Source: an uncultured Streptomyces sp. (GTDB taxonomy: Bacteria > Actinomycetota > Actinomycetes > Streptomycetales > Streptomycetaceae). From it: a DNA stretch of 5,860 nt. A program made the translations under genes and the position numbers. Shown here in pieces: positions 1-5,860 of the stretch (position 1 is the first letter of the stretch; the number at the start of each line of letters is the position of its first letter). The notes below the pieces were generated by a model. It searched no databases and had not been told where the DNA came from. It was given only the letters and a program-made list of their open reading frames with translations. Location: contig CAMLJW010000345.1 of NCBI GenBank assembly GCA_946480485.1, positions 1 through 5,860 of the forward strand. Reading direction: 5' to 3'.

Positions 1-1
1 G

Positions 2-190
2 CCGCTCGACGTCCGTACGTGGACGTGTGAGTGCGGAGTGGTCCATGACCGGGACGTGAACGCGGCGAAGAACCTTCTGGCCGCCGGGCTGGCGGTGTCT
101 GTCTGTGGAGCCGGTGTAAGACCTCAACGGGAGTCCTCCCGGACGGGGCAGTCGGCGATGAAGCAGAAACCCCCACGGCGCGAGCCGTAG
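2..190 (+). CDS. tnpB: TnpB-type RNA-guided endonuclease, C-terminal end only (5' partial)
   Basis: Only the last 62 codons and the TAG stop are present; the gene runs off the left edge. The visible protein has a C-x-C pair (partial residues 9 and 11), the second half of the TnpB zinc finger, followed directly by [15 protein letters not shown]. That stretch is the RuvC-III signature of TnpB/Fanzor/Cas12 ancestors and contains the third acidic catalytic residue (the D-x-D at residues 16 and 18). TnpB proteins cut DNA under guidance of an omega RNA made from the element's right end and help keep the element in the population. The tail after the RuvC motif (about 33 residues, basic) is poorly conserved and overlaps the RNA scaffold. 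The visible end shows no damage, but whether the full gene is intact cannot be judged. Nuclease domain assignment is firm; activity is unknown. Confidence 0.88.
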   Translation, partial: PLDVRTWTCECGVVHDRDVNAAKNLLAAGLAVSVCGAGVRPQRESSRTGQSAMKQKPPRREP

Positions 191-240
191 GAATCCCCCC
201 CGTTCACGAGGGGGAAAAAGTCAAGACAGGTGCACATCTT
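120..240 (+). ncRNA. Candidate TnpB omega RNA (scaffold to 224, guide from 225)
   Basis: In IS200/IS605 elements the omega RNA (reRNA) spans the 3' end of tnpB and the element's right end, and its guide is the flanking DNA just outside. Here three hairpins lie in the right place. The first is CGGGAG/CTCCCG at 128-133 and 136-141, with an alternative GTCC/GGAC pairing at 133-144. The second is a 5-bp stem closed by a GCGA (GNRA) tetraloop at 175-188. The third is the C-run/G-run terminal hairpin at 196-214. The scaffold should end at TCAA (224), so the guide would begin at 225. The 5' end is a guess and the guide length is assumed to be about 16 nt. This is inferred from position and structure by analogy with the family. 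Confidence 0.45.
191..224 (+). other. IS right-end terminal hairpin and cleavage site
   Basis: GAAT at 191-194 is followed by five C (196-200) pairing with five G (210-214). Inside, CG (201-202) pairs with CG (207-208) around a TTCA loop, leaving A209 as a bulge. A linker AAAAAG (215-220) then leads to TCAA (221-224). An imperfect hairpin with a bulged base is what Y1 transposases of this group recognise on single-stranded DNA. The four-base guide and four-base cleavage site match IS608. The tnpB stop codon is immediately upstream of GAAT. Confidence 0.72.
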
Positions 241-313
241 CGACCGGACCATGCGTAGCGCCACCCTGGTGCCGACGTCGATCACGTGGCATCGTCCATG
301 TCAGCCACCCGAA

Positions 314-354
314 GCGCACACCCGGCCCTGTGCGCGACACACACGACGCGCACA
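314..354 (+). promoter_or_regulatory. Triple inverted-arm structure in the synthetase gene leader
   Basis: GCGCACA (314-320), TGTGCGCG (329-336) and CGCGCACA (347-354) are three arms of which the middle one is the perfect complement of both outer ones. The left pair gives a 7-bp stem with an 8-nt loop. The right pair gives an 8-bp stem with a 10-nt loop. The two cannot form together. The right stem ends 4 nt before the GGGAG ribosome binding site (359-363) of the following gene. This could be an RNA switch or attenuator, or a set of half-sites for a dimeric regulator. The arms are perfect in the sequence; function is inferred, and such GC-rich repeats do occur by chance in this kind of genome. 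Confidence 0.4.
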
Positions 355-370
355 ACCCGGGAGCCGCTCC

Positions 371-2338
371 ATGTCCTCAGTGACCCCCCCGCTGCTCTGG
401 CAGCCCGACCCAGAACGCATCGCGCAGGCGAAGATCACCCAGTTCCAGGCCTGGGCGGCCGAACACCACGGAGCCCCCGTCGAGGGCGGGTACGCGGCCC
501 TGCACCGCTGGTCCGTGGACGAGCTGGACACGTTCTGGAGGGCCGTCGTCGAGTGGTTCGACGTGCGGTTCTCGACCCCCTACAGGCGCGTGCTCGGCGA
601 TCGCTCGATGCCGGGCGCCCAGTGGTTCCCCGGAGCCACCCTCAACTACGCCGAGCACGCCTTGCGCACGGCCGAGACCCGCGCCGACGCACCCGCCCTT
701 CTGTACGTGGACGAGGCCCACGAACCACGCCCCGTCAGCTGGTCCGAGCTGCGCCGTCAAGTCGGCTCCCTGGCCGCCGAGCTGCGAGCCCTGGGCGTAC
801 GCCCGGGAGACCGCGTCAGCGGCTACCTCCCCAACGTTCCACAGGCCGTCGTCGCCTTTCTCGCCACGGCCGCCGTGGGCGGCGTCTGGACCTCCTGTGC
901 GCCCGACTTCGGCGCCCGCAGCGTCCTCGACCGCTTCCAGCAGGTCGAACCGGTCGTGCTGTTCACCGTGGACGGCTACCGCTACGGCGGAAAAGAGCAC
1001 GACCGCCGCGGCACCGTTGCCCAGCTGCGCCGCGAACTGCCCACGCTGCGCGCCGTGGTCCACATCCCCCTGCTCGGCACCGAGGCTCCCGAAGGCGCCC
1101 TGGAGTGGTCCGCCCTCACCTCCGCGGACGTGGAGCCCGTCTTCGAAGAGGTCCCCTTCGACCACCCCTTGTGGGTGCTCTACTCCTCCGGCACGACCGG
1201 CCTGCCCAAGGCCATCGTCCAGTCCCAGGGCGGCATCCTCGTCGAGCATCTCAAGCAGCTCGGCCTGCACTGCGACCTGGGCCCCGAGGACCGCTTCTTC
1301 TGGTACACGTCCACCGCCTGGATGATGTGGAACTTGCTGGTCTCCGGGCTTTTGACCGGCACCACGATCGTTCTGTACGACGGCAGCCCCGGCCACCCGG
1401 ACACGGGCGCCCAGTGGCGCATCGCCGAACGCACGGGGGCCACGCTCTTCGGCACTTCGGCCGCGTACGTCATGGCCTGTCGCAAGGCCGGCGTGCACCC
1501 TTCCCGCGACTTCGACCTCTCCCGCGTGCAGTGCGTGGCCACGACCGGCTCACCCCTGCCGCCCGACGGCTTCCGCTGGCTGCACGACGAGGTACGCGAC
1601 GACCTGTGGATCGCCTCCGTCAGCGGCGGCACCGACGTGTGCTCCTGCTTCGCAGGAGCAGTACCGACACTCCCGGTGTACCTCGGCGAACTCCAGGCCC
1701 CGTGTCTCGGCACCGACCTCCAGTCCTGGGACCCGAGCGGCAAACCCCTGACGGACGAAGTCGGCGAGCTGGTCGTCACCCATCCGATGCCGTCCATGCC
1801 CATCCGCTTCTGGAACGACCCAGACGGCAGCCGCTACCACGACAGCTACTTCGACGTCTACCAAGGAGTCTGGCGCCACGGAGACTGGATCACCGTCACC
1901 TCACGCGGCTCGGTGGCCATCCACGGCCGCTCCGACTCCACGCTCAACCGCCAGGGCGTGCGCATGGGTTCCGCCGACATCTACGAAGCCGTCGAGCGGC
2001 TGTCCGAGATCCGTGAGTCCCTCGTCATCGGTATCGAACAGGCCGACGGCGGCTACTGGATGCCGCTGTTCGTGCACCTCGCCCCGGGCGCCGTACTCGA
2101 CGACGTCCTCCTGGCGCGCATCAAGCAGACCATCCGCGAACAGCTCTCACCACGCCACGTCCCCGACGAAGTCATCGAGGTGCCCGGCATCCCGCACACC
2201 CTCACCGGCAAGCGCATCGAGGTCCCGGTCAAGCGCCTGCTTCAGGGCACCCCTCTGGAGAAGGCCGTCAACCTCGGCTCCGTGGACAGCATCGAACTGC
2301 TGCGCTTCTACGAGGACCTGGCCCGCAAGCGCGCCTGA
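371..2338 (+). CDS. Acetoacetyl-CoA synthetase (acetoacetate-CoA ligase)
   Basis: This 655-residue cytoplasmic enzyme of the ANL adenylate-forming superfamily uses ATP to convert acetoacetate and CoA to acetoacetyl-CoA, AMP and pyrophosphate (EC 6.2.1.16). This supports use of ketone bodies and supplies precursors for lipid or polyketide metabolism. The P-loop motif LYSSGTTGLPK is at residues 270-280 and STAWMMWN at about 314-321. VSGGTDVC at 417-424 takes the place of the usual adenine-binding motif, and WRHGDW at 501-506 contains the ATP-ribose-binding Asp505. GRSDSTLNRQGVRMG starts at 519 and contains the domain hinge. HTLTGKR near the C-terminus carries the catalytic Lys614. These motif variants and the length fit acetoacetyl-CoA rather than acetyl-CoA synthetases. 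ATG 371 is chosen because GGGAG (359-363) lies 7 nt upstream and the protein then starts as family members do. The IS end 146 bp upstream may have displaced or replaced its native promoter. No clear -10/-35 pair was seen. Confidence 0.93.
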   Translation: MSSVTPPLLWQPDPERIAQAKITQFQAWAAEHHGAPVEGGYAALHRWSVDELDTFWRAVVEWFDVRFSTPYRRVLGDRSMPGAQWFPGATLNYAEHALRTAETRADAPALLYVDEAHEPRPVSWSELRRQVGSLAAELRALGVRPGDRVSGYLPNVPQAVVAFLATAAVGGVWTSCAPDFGARSVLDRFQQVEPVVLFTVDGYRYGGKEHDRRGTVAQLRRELPTLRAVVHIPLLGTEAPEGALEWSALTSADVEPVFEEVPFDHPLWVLYSSGTTGLPKAIVQSQGGILVEHLKQLGLHCDLGPEDRFFWYTSTAWMMWNLLVSGLLTGTTIVLYDGSPGHPDTGAQWRIAERTGATLFGTSAAYVMACRKAGVHPSRDFDLSRVQCVATTGSPLPPDGFRWLHDEVRDDLWIASVSGGTDVCSCFAGAVPTLPVYLGELQAPCLGTDLQSWDPSGKPLTDEVGELVVTHPMPSMPIRFWNDPDGSRYHDSYFDVYQGVWRHGDWITVTSRGSVAIHGRSDSTLNRQGVRMGSADIYEAVERLSEIRESLVIGIEQADGGYWMPLFVHLAPGAVLDDVLLARIKQTIREQLSPRHVPDEVIEVPGIPHTLTGKRIEVPVKRLLQGTPLEKAVNLGSVDSIELLRFYEDLARKRA

Positions 2339-2466
2339 TCAACCTCCACACCGCTGCCTGTGCAGGGAGCAGGTCCGTGGCCGCCAGCCCCCTCGCACGA
2401 CGGGCATTGTCACTGCCGCCGGTTACGGTGAGTGAGCACTGATCGACTGCGCACAGGGGGGTAAGA

Positions 2467-3360
2467 ATGGCGGACACCCGGCACCGGACCACGCGAGGCG
2501 CCCTGCGCCGCGAAATCGCCGGCACCATCGGTCTGCTGACCGACGAGCAGGACTTCATCGCGATGCGGCACTACCGCACCTTCACCTTCGACGACCACGC
2601 GAGCTATTTCCAGCAGGTGGAAGCCCTGCTCAGGACACTCGCATCCAACGGCAACCACACCACGGTCGCACTCTTCGATCCCGAGGAGTACGCGGAGTTC
2701 TGCGCCGGCACCGGCCTGGAACCCGACGCCGCCTCCAGCCGCACCCGTTTCACGGCGGAACTCGCCTCGACGGGCGTCACCGTGCCCTATGAGGGACAGC
2801 CCCTCGCCGACCTCGTCCCGAACCTCGTCGACGAGGCCGTCCGACAAGCGACTTGGGAGTACGCGACCACACTCCTGTCCCGCATCGGCAACTGCGCGTC
2901 CTGCGGCGAGGACATCGGACGCGCGGCCTTCGTCCGCGCGTCCGAGCTGCTCATCCGCATCCTCGACACCACAGGTCCCGGCGAGCGCCACCTCGTGTGC
3001 AGCGTCTCGGCCGTGCCGGAAGCACTCGCCGCCGCCCTCCAAGCCGACGACGACATCCACGGCACACCCCAACTGGACGAGGCCGAGGCCCTCGAATTCA
3101 CCACGGTCCTGGCCGTCGGCATCGCCACCCAGAGCGCGGGAGGCCTCGTCATGCGCACCAGCGCCCCCGACACCACCGACCGTGTCTTCGGCTGGCGTCT
3201 GCGCGGAGAAGGACTGGAACCGCTGACCGCCGGAGAGGTCTTCGACGCCTACTGCACCGATATCGAATCCGGCGATCTCGTCCCGCCGGAGTCGGGTGTC
3301 GACTACTGCGTACCACCCGACCTGGGGGACGACAGCCAAGCAACGGGGCACACCCACTGA
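2467..3360 (+). CDS. Conserved-looking hypothetical protein, 297 residues
   Basis: I do not recognise the family. Codon use is strongly GC3-biased along the whole frame, which supports a real gene. A G-run (2456-2461) sits 5 nt before ATG 2467 as a plausible ribosome binding site. The product looks like an acidic, soluble, single-chain protein with no signal peptide and no membrane segment. The N-terminal part (about 1-80) holds aromatic and acidic stretches such as HYRTFTFDDHASYF. A single C-x-x-C-G knuckle, CASCGED, begins at Cys143. Other cysteines are scattered (79, 178, 263, 281), so a full zinc ribbon is not evident. The C-terminal part is acidic and proline-containing, ending GHTH. The gene starts 128 bp after the synthetase stop on the same strand, a gap large enough for its own promoter. 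It ends convergent to ptsI with a strong stem between them. No function is proposed. Confidence 0.85.
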   Translation: MADTRHRTTRGALRREIAGTIGLLTDEQDFIAMRHYRTFTFDDHASYFQQVEALLRTLASNGNHTTVALFDPEEYAEFCAGTGLEPDAASSRTRFTAELASTGVTVPYEGQPLADLVPNLVDEAVRQATWEYATTLLSRIGNCASCGEDIGRAAFVRASELLIRILDTTGPGERHLVCSVSAVPEALAAALQADDDIHGTPQLDEAEALEFTTVLAVGIATQSAGGLVMRTSAPDTTDRVFGWRLRGEGLEPLTAGEVFDAYCTDIESGDLVPPESGVDYCVPPDLGDDSQATGHTH

Positions 3361-3366
3361 ATCCCA

Positions 3367-3403
3367 GAGGGGCGCCCCACCCTGGCGGTTTCCAGCGCCC
3401 CTC
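3367..3403. terminator. Bidirectional terminator-like stem between convergent genes
   Basis: GAGGGGCGC (3367-3375) and GCGCCCCTC (3395-3403) form a perfect 9-bp, almost all-GC stem. The 19-nt loop contains a smaller TGG/CCA pairing (3383-3385 with 3392-3394). It begins 6 nt after the hypothetical gene's stop and lies 30 nt beyond the ptsI stop, so it can end both convergent transcripts. There is no U-tract on either side, which is common for actinobacterial terminators. Confidence 0.72.
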
Positions 3404-3432
3404 GACCACCGCCGATCCACGACGCCGGCCGG

Positions 3433-5103
3433 CTACTCGCCGGACAGCACCGCCTGAGCCGCCCTCCGCGCGTCCTCAGCACTGTCCGAGGCACGCGCTG
3501 CCGCCGCGGCACGCTCGCACTGCGCCAGTGTGTACTTCGCCAGCGTCGCCCGGACATAGGGAATCGACGCCGCACCCATGGAAAGGGAGGTAACCCCCAG
3601 GCCGGTCAGCACACATGCGAGAAGGGGGTCCGACGCGGCCTCGCCGCAGACACCACAGCTCTTGCCCTCGGCCGTCGCCGCCTCAGCGGACAGGGCGACC
3701 AGGTCGAGCAGCGCGGGCTGCCACGGGTCCTGAAGACGGGACACAGCGCCCACCTGGCGATCGGCGGCGAAGGTGTACTGCGCGAGGTCGTTCGTCCCCA
3801 GTGACAGGAACTCGACCTCTTGCAGAATTGACCGCGCCCGCAGAGCGGCCGACGGAATCTCGACCATGGCCCCGAACTTCGCCTGGAGACCAGCCTCACG
3901 GCACGCGTCCGCGAACGCCTTGGCGTCGGTACGGTCCGCGACCATCGGCGCCATCACTTCGAGGTAGACCGGCAGTCCCTCGGAAGCCTTCGCGAGCGCT
4001 GTCAGCTGCGTGTGCAACACCTCAGGATGGTCGAGCAGCGTCCGCAGACCGCGCACACCGAGCGCGGGATTCGGCTCATCGACCGGCGTCAGGAAATCGA
4101 GCGGCTTGTCGGCGCCCGCATCGAGCACACGCACCACGACACGACCTTCGGGAAAGGCCTCAAGCACCTTGCGATACGCATCGACCTGCTTCGCGGCGGA
4201 CGGAGCGTTCCTGCTGTCGTCGAGGAAAAGGAACTCGGTACGAAACAGGCCCACACCCTCGGCACCGGCCTCGACCGCCGCCGCCACATCCGTGGGACCG
4301 CCGACATTGGCCAGCAGCGGGACCTTGTGCCCATCGCAGGTGGCGCCGGGACCGGTCGACGCGGCCAGCGCGGCCTTGCGGGCGGCTGCCGCTGCCTCCA
4401 TGGCGGCCTTCCTCTCGGTGCTCGGGTTCACGAAAATCTCGCCGGTGCTGCCGTCCACGGCGATCATCGTGCCCTCGGCGAGGTCACCCGCTCCGGGCAC
4501 CGCGACCACCGCGGCAACGCCGAGCGCCCGCGCCAGGATCGCGCTGTGGCTGGTGGGCCCTCCCTCCTCGGTGACGAATCCGAGGACGAGAGCCGGGTCA
4601 AGCAGAGCGGTGTCAGCAGGCGCAAGGTCACGAGCAATAAGGACATAGGGCTCGTCACTGTCCGGAACACCTGGCATCGGGACGCCGAGCAGGCGCGCGA
4701 CGATACGATTGCGCACGTCGTCGAGGTCCGCCACCCGACCGGCAAGATACTCCCCGGCTCCCGCAAGCAGGGCGCGGTACGCGGCGAACGCGTCGTACAC
4801 CGCCCGCTCCGCAGTGCTCCCGACTGCGATACGCCGCTCGACGTCGGCGATGAGCTCCGGGTCCTGGGCCATCATGGCCTGGGCCTCGAGCACCGCCTGC
4901 GCCTCGCCCCCGGCCAGATTGCCGCGCGCCACCAGGTCGGCCGCCGCAGCTACCACGGCCTTGTGGGCGCGCCCCTGTTCGCGATCCGCGTCCTTAGCCG
5001 GAATCTGCTGGGCAGGCGGCTCGAGCACTGCCGTTCCCAAATGCCGAACCTCGCCGATCGCCACACCGTGGCTCACGCCGACGCCTCGCAGCGTTGTCTC
5101 CAT
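3433..5103 (-). CDS. ptsI: PTS enzyme I (phosphoenolpyruvate-protein phosphotransferase)
   Basis: This is the general cytoplasmic first enzyme of the phosphotransferase system. It takes phosphate from phosphoenolpyruvate onto a histidine and hands it to HPr (EC 2.7.3.9). At 556 residues it is slightly shorter than the E. coli protein and has the usual length for Streptomyces. The N-terminal part (about 1-140) is the HPr-binding region. The swivelling phosphohistidine domain follows, with GGPTSHSAILAR carrying the active-site His186. The C-terminal TIM barrel binds phosphoenolpyruvate: GLFRTEFLF contains Arg288, RVLDAGADKP and SLGTNDLAQYT follow, and GVCGE contains the catalytic Cys486. All key residues are present. 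ATG 5103 is preceded by AGGTGA on the minus strand, very close to the start. The gene begins 74 bp after crr on the same strand and probably shares its transcript. The ptsH gene is not here. Confidence 0.97.
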   Translation of the reverse strand: METTLRGVGVSHGVAIGEVRHLGTAVLEPPAQQIPAKDADREQGRAHKAVVAAAADLVARGNLAGGEAQAVLEAQAMMAQDPELIADVERRIAVGSTAERAVYDAFAAYRALLAGAGEYLAGRVADLDDVRNRIVARLLGVPMPGVPDSDEPYVLIARDLAPADTALLDPALVLGFVTEEGGPTSHSAILARALGVAAVVAVPGAGDLAEGTMIAVDGSTGEIFVNPSTERKAAMEAAAAARKAALAASTGPGATCDGHKVPLLANVGGPTDVAAAVEAGAEGVGLFRTEFLFLDDSRNAPSAAKQVDAYRKVLEAFPEGRVVVRVLDAGADKPLDFLTPVDEPNPALGVRGLRTLLDHPEVLHTQLTALAKASEGLPVYLEVMAPMVADRTDAKAFADACREAGLQAKFGAMVEIPSAALRARSILQEVEFLSLGTNDLAQYTFAADRQVGAVSRLQDPWQPALLDLVALSAEAATAEGKSCGVCGEAASDPLLACVLTGLGVTSLSMGAASIPYVRATLAKYTLAQCERAAAAARASDSAEDARRAAQAVLSGE

Positions 5104-5125
5104 GTCACCTGTTCTTCGAGATAGC

Positions 5126-5138
5126 GGCGGGTCCCGCC
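5126..5138 (-). other. Small GC hairpin in the crr-ptsI gap
   Basis: GGCGGG (5126-5131) and CCCGCC (5133-5138) are perfect complements around one base, so as RNA they would form a 5-bp stem with a 3-nt loop. It lies about 22 nt upstream of the ptsI start and 39 nt after the crr stop. It could modulate readthrough, RNA processing or ptsI translation. It lacks the size of a strong terminator, and chance is a real alternative at this GC content. Confidence 0.3.
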
Positions 5139-5177
5139 CCCGCGATGGTCGTCTTGCCGGTCCATGACGGCACTCTG

Positions 5178-5627
5178 TCAGTGCCAGCTGAACAGAGCGT
5201 CGCCAGTCTTCACGTCGCCGTCAACGTTGAGGTCGGAGAGGGCCTCGGCAGCGGCCTCGAGAGCCACGACGGGGCACACCGGGGACTTGCCGGCCGCTTC
5301 GACGGCAACCGGATTCCAACGGACCACGGCCTGACCGCGCCGTACGGTGTCGCCCTTGTTGATGAGCACCTCGAAGCCCTCGCCGTTCAGCTGAACAGTG
5401 TCGATCCCGAGGTGTGTGAGCACACCATGGCCCTCGTCGTCGACCACGACGAAGGCGTGCGAGTGGAGCGAGACGACAACGCCGTCTACGGGCGAGACGG
5501 CCTCCGAGGCCTCACGTACCGGATCGATCGCAGTGCCCGGCCCCACCATCGCTTCGGAGAAGACCGGATCGGGTACGGTCGCGAGTCCGATGGCGCGTCC
5601 TGCAAGAGGGGACGTCACGGTGGTCAT
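5178..5627 (-). CDS. crr: PTS glucose-type IIA component (EIIA Crr)
   Basis: This 149-residue soluble phosphocarrier takes phosphate from HPr and passes it to the IIB domain of sugar permeases. In Streptomyces the Crr-type IIA serves N-acetylglucosamine transport. The protein starts MTTVTSPLAGRAIGLATVPD and has DPVFSEAMVGPG, typical of the family. SPVDGVV is followed by the paired histidines His57 (in LHSHAF) and His72 (in LTHLGIDTV). By comparison with E. coli IIA-Glc, His72 is the phosphorylated residue and His57 its partner. The beta-rich C-terminus ends at GDALFSWH. The frame is open upstream for another 75 codons, but ATG 5627 is chosen because GGGAGG (5639-5634 on the minus strand) lies 6 nt before it and the family starts there. 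It is the first gene of the crr-ptsI pair. Its upstream region has a -10-like hexamer and a possible DasR site. Confidence 0.95.
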   Translation of the reverse strand: MTTVTSPLAGRAIGLATVPDPVFSEAMVGPGTAIDPVREASEAVSPVDGVVVSLHSHAFVVVDDEGHGVLTHLGIDTVQLNGEGFEVLINKGDTVRRGQAVVRWNPVAVEAAGKSPVCPVVALEAAAEALSDLNVDGDVKTGDALFSWH

Positions 5628-5649
5628 GGGAAGCCTCCCGGGGGTGGCG

Positions 5650-5676
5650 ATGATATGGACCGTCACTGTTTGTCCC
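5650..5676 (-). promoter_or_regulatory. Candidate crr promoter
   Basis: Read on the minus strand, TATCAT (5655-5650) matches five of six bases of the sigma-70-type -10 box. It lies 22 nt before the crr start, leaving a leader of roughly 16 nt that includes the GGGAGG site. The best upstream hexamer is GGGACA (5676-5671), but at only 15 nt spacing, which is short. A second, weaker option further up is TTTTCA (5712-5707) with CACTAT (5689-5684) at 17 nt spacing. The start point cannot be settled from sequence. Confidence 0.35.
5651..5662 (-). promoter_or_regulatory. Degenerate DasR-type operator (dre-like) at crr
   Basis: On the minus strand CGGTCCATATCA matches 8 of 12 bases of the palindromic dre core TGGTCTAGACCA, the site of the GntR-family regulator DasR. 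DasR is known to control PTS and chitin/N-acetylglucosamine genes, including crr-ptsI, in Streptomyces. The site overlaps the candidate -10 box, a good position for repression. The match is degenerate, so this rests on context as much as on sequence. Confidence 0.33.
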
Positions 5677-5761
5677 GGACGGCATAGTGTTGAGCAGGGT
5701 AAGTCATGAAAAGTCGCGGCTCCGCCCGAGAGTTCCCGGTTGACGACCGTAGGGCACAGCA

Positions 5762-5772
5762 CAAACGGTTTG
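5762..5772. repeat. Perfect 11-bp palindrome upstream of crr
   Basis: CAAAC (5762-5766) and GTTTG (5768-5772) are perfect inverted arms around a single G, about 135 bp upstream of the crr start. It is less GC-rich than its surroundings, as operators often are. It may be a regulator site for crr or for a gene beyond the right edge. No specific regulator is suggested. Confidence 0.25.
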
Positions 5773-5860
5773 CGCCCGCTCCATCCCTCCATGTAGGGTT
5801 GACATCTGCTCGAGGCGGAGTGACGCAACCAAGCATCCCTGCCTGGCAGCATCGAACTTG

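Larger units (their letters stand above)
1..224 (+). mobile_element. Right-end fragment of an IS200/IS605-family element
   Basis: This is the 3' portion of an insertion element; the rest lies left of the window. It contains the end of a tnpB gene followed at once by a terminal structure. That structure is GAAT (191-194), then a GC-rich hairpin (196-214), then a short A-rich linker and TCAA (221-224). In IS608, a studied relative, GAAT is the right guide tetranucleotide and TCAA the right cleavage site, on either side of an imperfect hairpin, so the order here matches. The boundary is therefore placed after 224. Whether the element has a tnpA transposase or is a tnpB-only form cannot be seen. 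The element end lies 146 bp upstream of the acetoacetyl-CoA synthetase start, in the same orientation. Confidence 0.78.

Noticed and set aside
230..370. Longer start (GTG at 230) for the synthetase, adding 47 residues
   Set aside because: The extension is rich in Arg, Pro and Thr and looks like translated leader DNA. It begins 6 nt outside the IS end, and ATG 371 has a good ribosome binding site and the family-like N-terminus.
377..1498. Minus-strand open frame of 373 codons inside the synthetase gene
   Set aside because: Gly/Val/Ala-rich antisense shadow of a gene with a full set of ANL motifs; no recognisable domain.
2354..2372. Possible terminator hairpin after the synthetase gene (CTGC/GCAG, with inner CCTG/CAGG)
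   Set aside because: The pairings are only 4 bp and compete with each other; too weak to call.
2406..2436. Possible promoter for the hypothetical gene (TTGTCA with TACGGT)
   Set aside because: Spacing is only 11 nt, far too short, and no other hexamer pair fits well, although a promoter in this 128-bp gap is likely.
4012..5124. Plus-strand open frame of 370 codons across ptsI
   Set aside because: It is the antisense shadow of ptsI, whose active-site motifs are complete. Long antisense frames are expected at this GC content.
5799..5804. Plus-strand TTGACA resembling a -35 box
   Set aside because: No acceptable -10 box at 16-19 nt downstream and no plus-strand gene visible before the window ends.
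5628..5852. Longer crr reading frame with 75 extra N-terminal codons
   Set aside because: The extra part shows no IIA similarity and poor codon bias, and ATG 5627 has a well-placed GGGAGG site and gives the family length.

Overview
The window is very GC-rich, with almost only G or C at third codon positions, and carries genes typical of Streptomyces. It is most likely a chromosomal segment of a Streptomyces species. The PTS gene pair, with a 149-residue IIA protein placed before a 556-residue enzyme I, is the arrangement known from that genus. I saw no TTA codon in the four complete genes, so nothing here points to bldA-dependent translation.

Layout, left to right. Positions 1-224 are the right end of an IS200/IS605-type element. 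They hold the last 62 codons of a TnpB RNA-guided nuclease, hairpins expected of its omega RNA, and a terminal hairpin flanked by GAAT and TCAA as in IS608. The element ends 146 bp before an acetoacetyl-CoA synthetase gene on the same strand (371-2338). The leader of that gene has three copies of a GCGCACA/TGTGCGC arm that can form two mutually exclusive hairpins (314-354). A 297-residue protein of unknown function follows on the same strand (2467-3360). A strong 9-bp stem (3367-3403) then separates it from the convergent PTS genes. On the minus strand, crr (5627-5178) comes first and ptsI (5103-3433) follows after a 74-bp gap. The remaining 233 bp (5628-5860) are the crr upstream region, with a -10-like hexamer overlapped by a degenerate DasR-type operator and a separate small palindrome. 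I see no gene in it.

How the genes work together: PtsI takes phosphate from phosphoenolpyruvate and passes it to HPr (ptsH is not in the window). HPr phosphorylates the Crr IIA protein, which supplies membrane sugar permeases; in Streptomyces this is mainly N-acetylglucosamine uptake. The ligase activates acetoacetate to acetoacetyl-CoA and feeds central carbon and lipid metabolism. It has no obvious mechanistic link to the PTS genes, which face it.

This is mostly an ordinary core-metabolism region. I did not find a new system. The points most worth a second look are the dual-hairpin leader of the ligase gene, the TnpB/omega-RNA end whose guide position reads into that leader, and the uncharacterised 297-residue protein.
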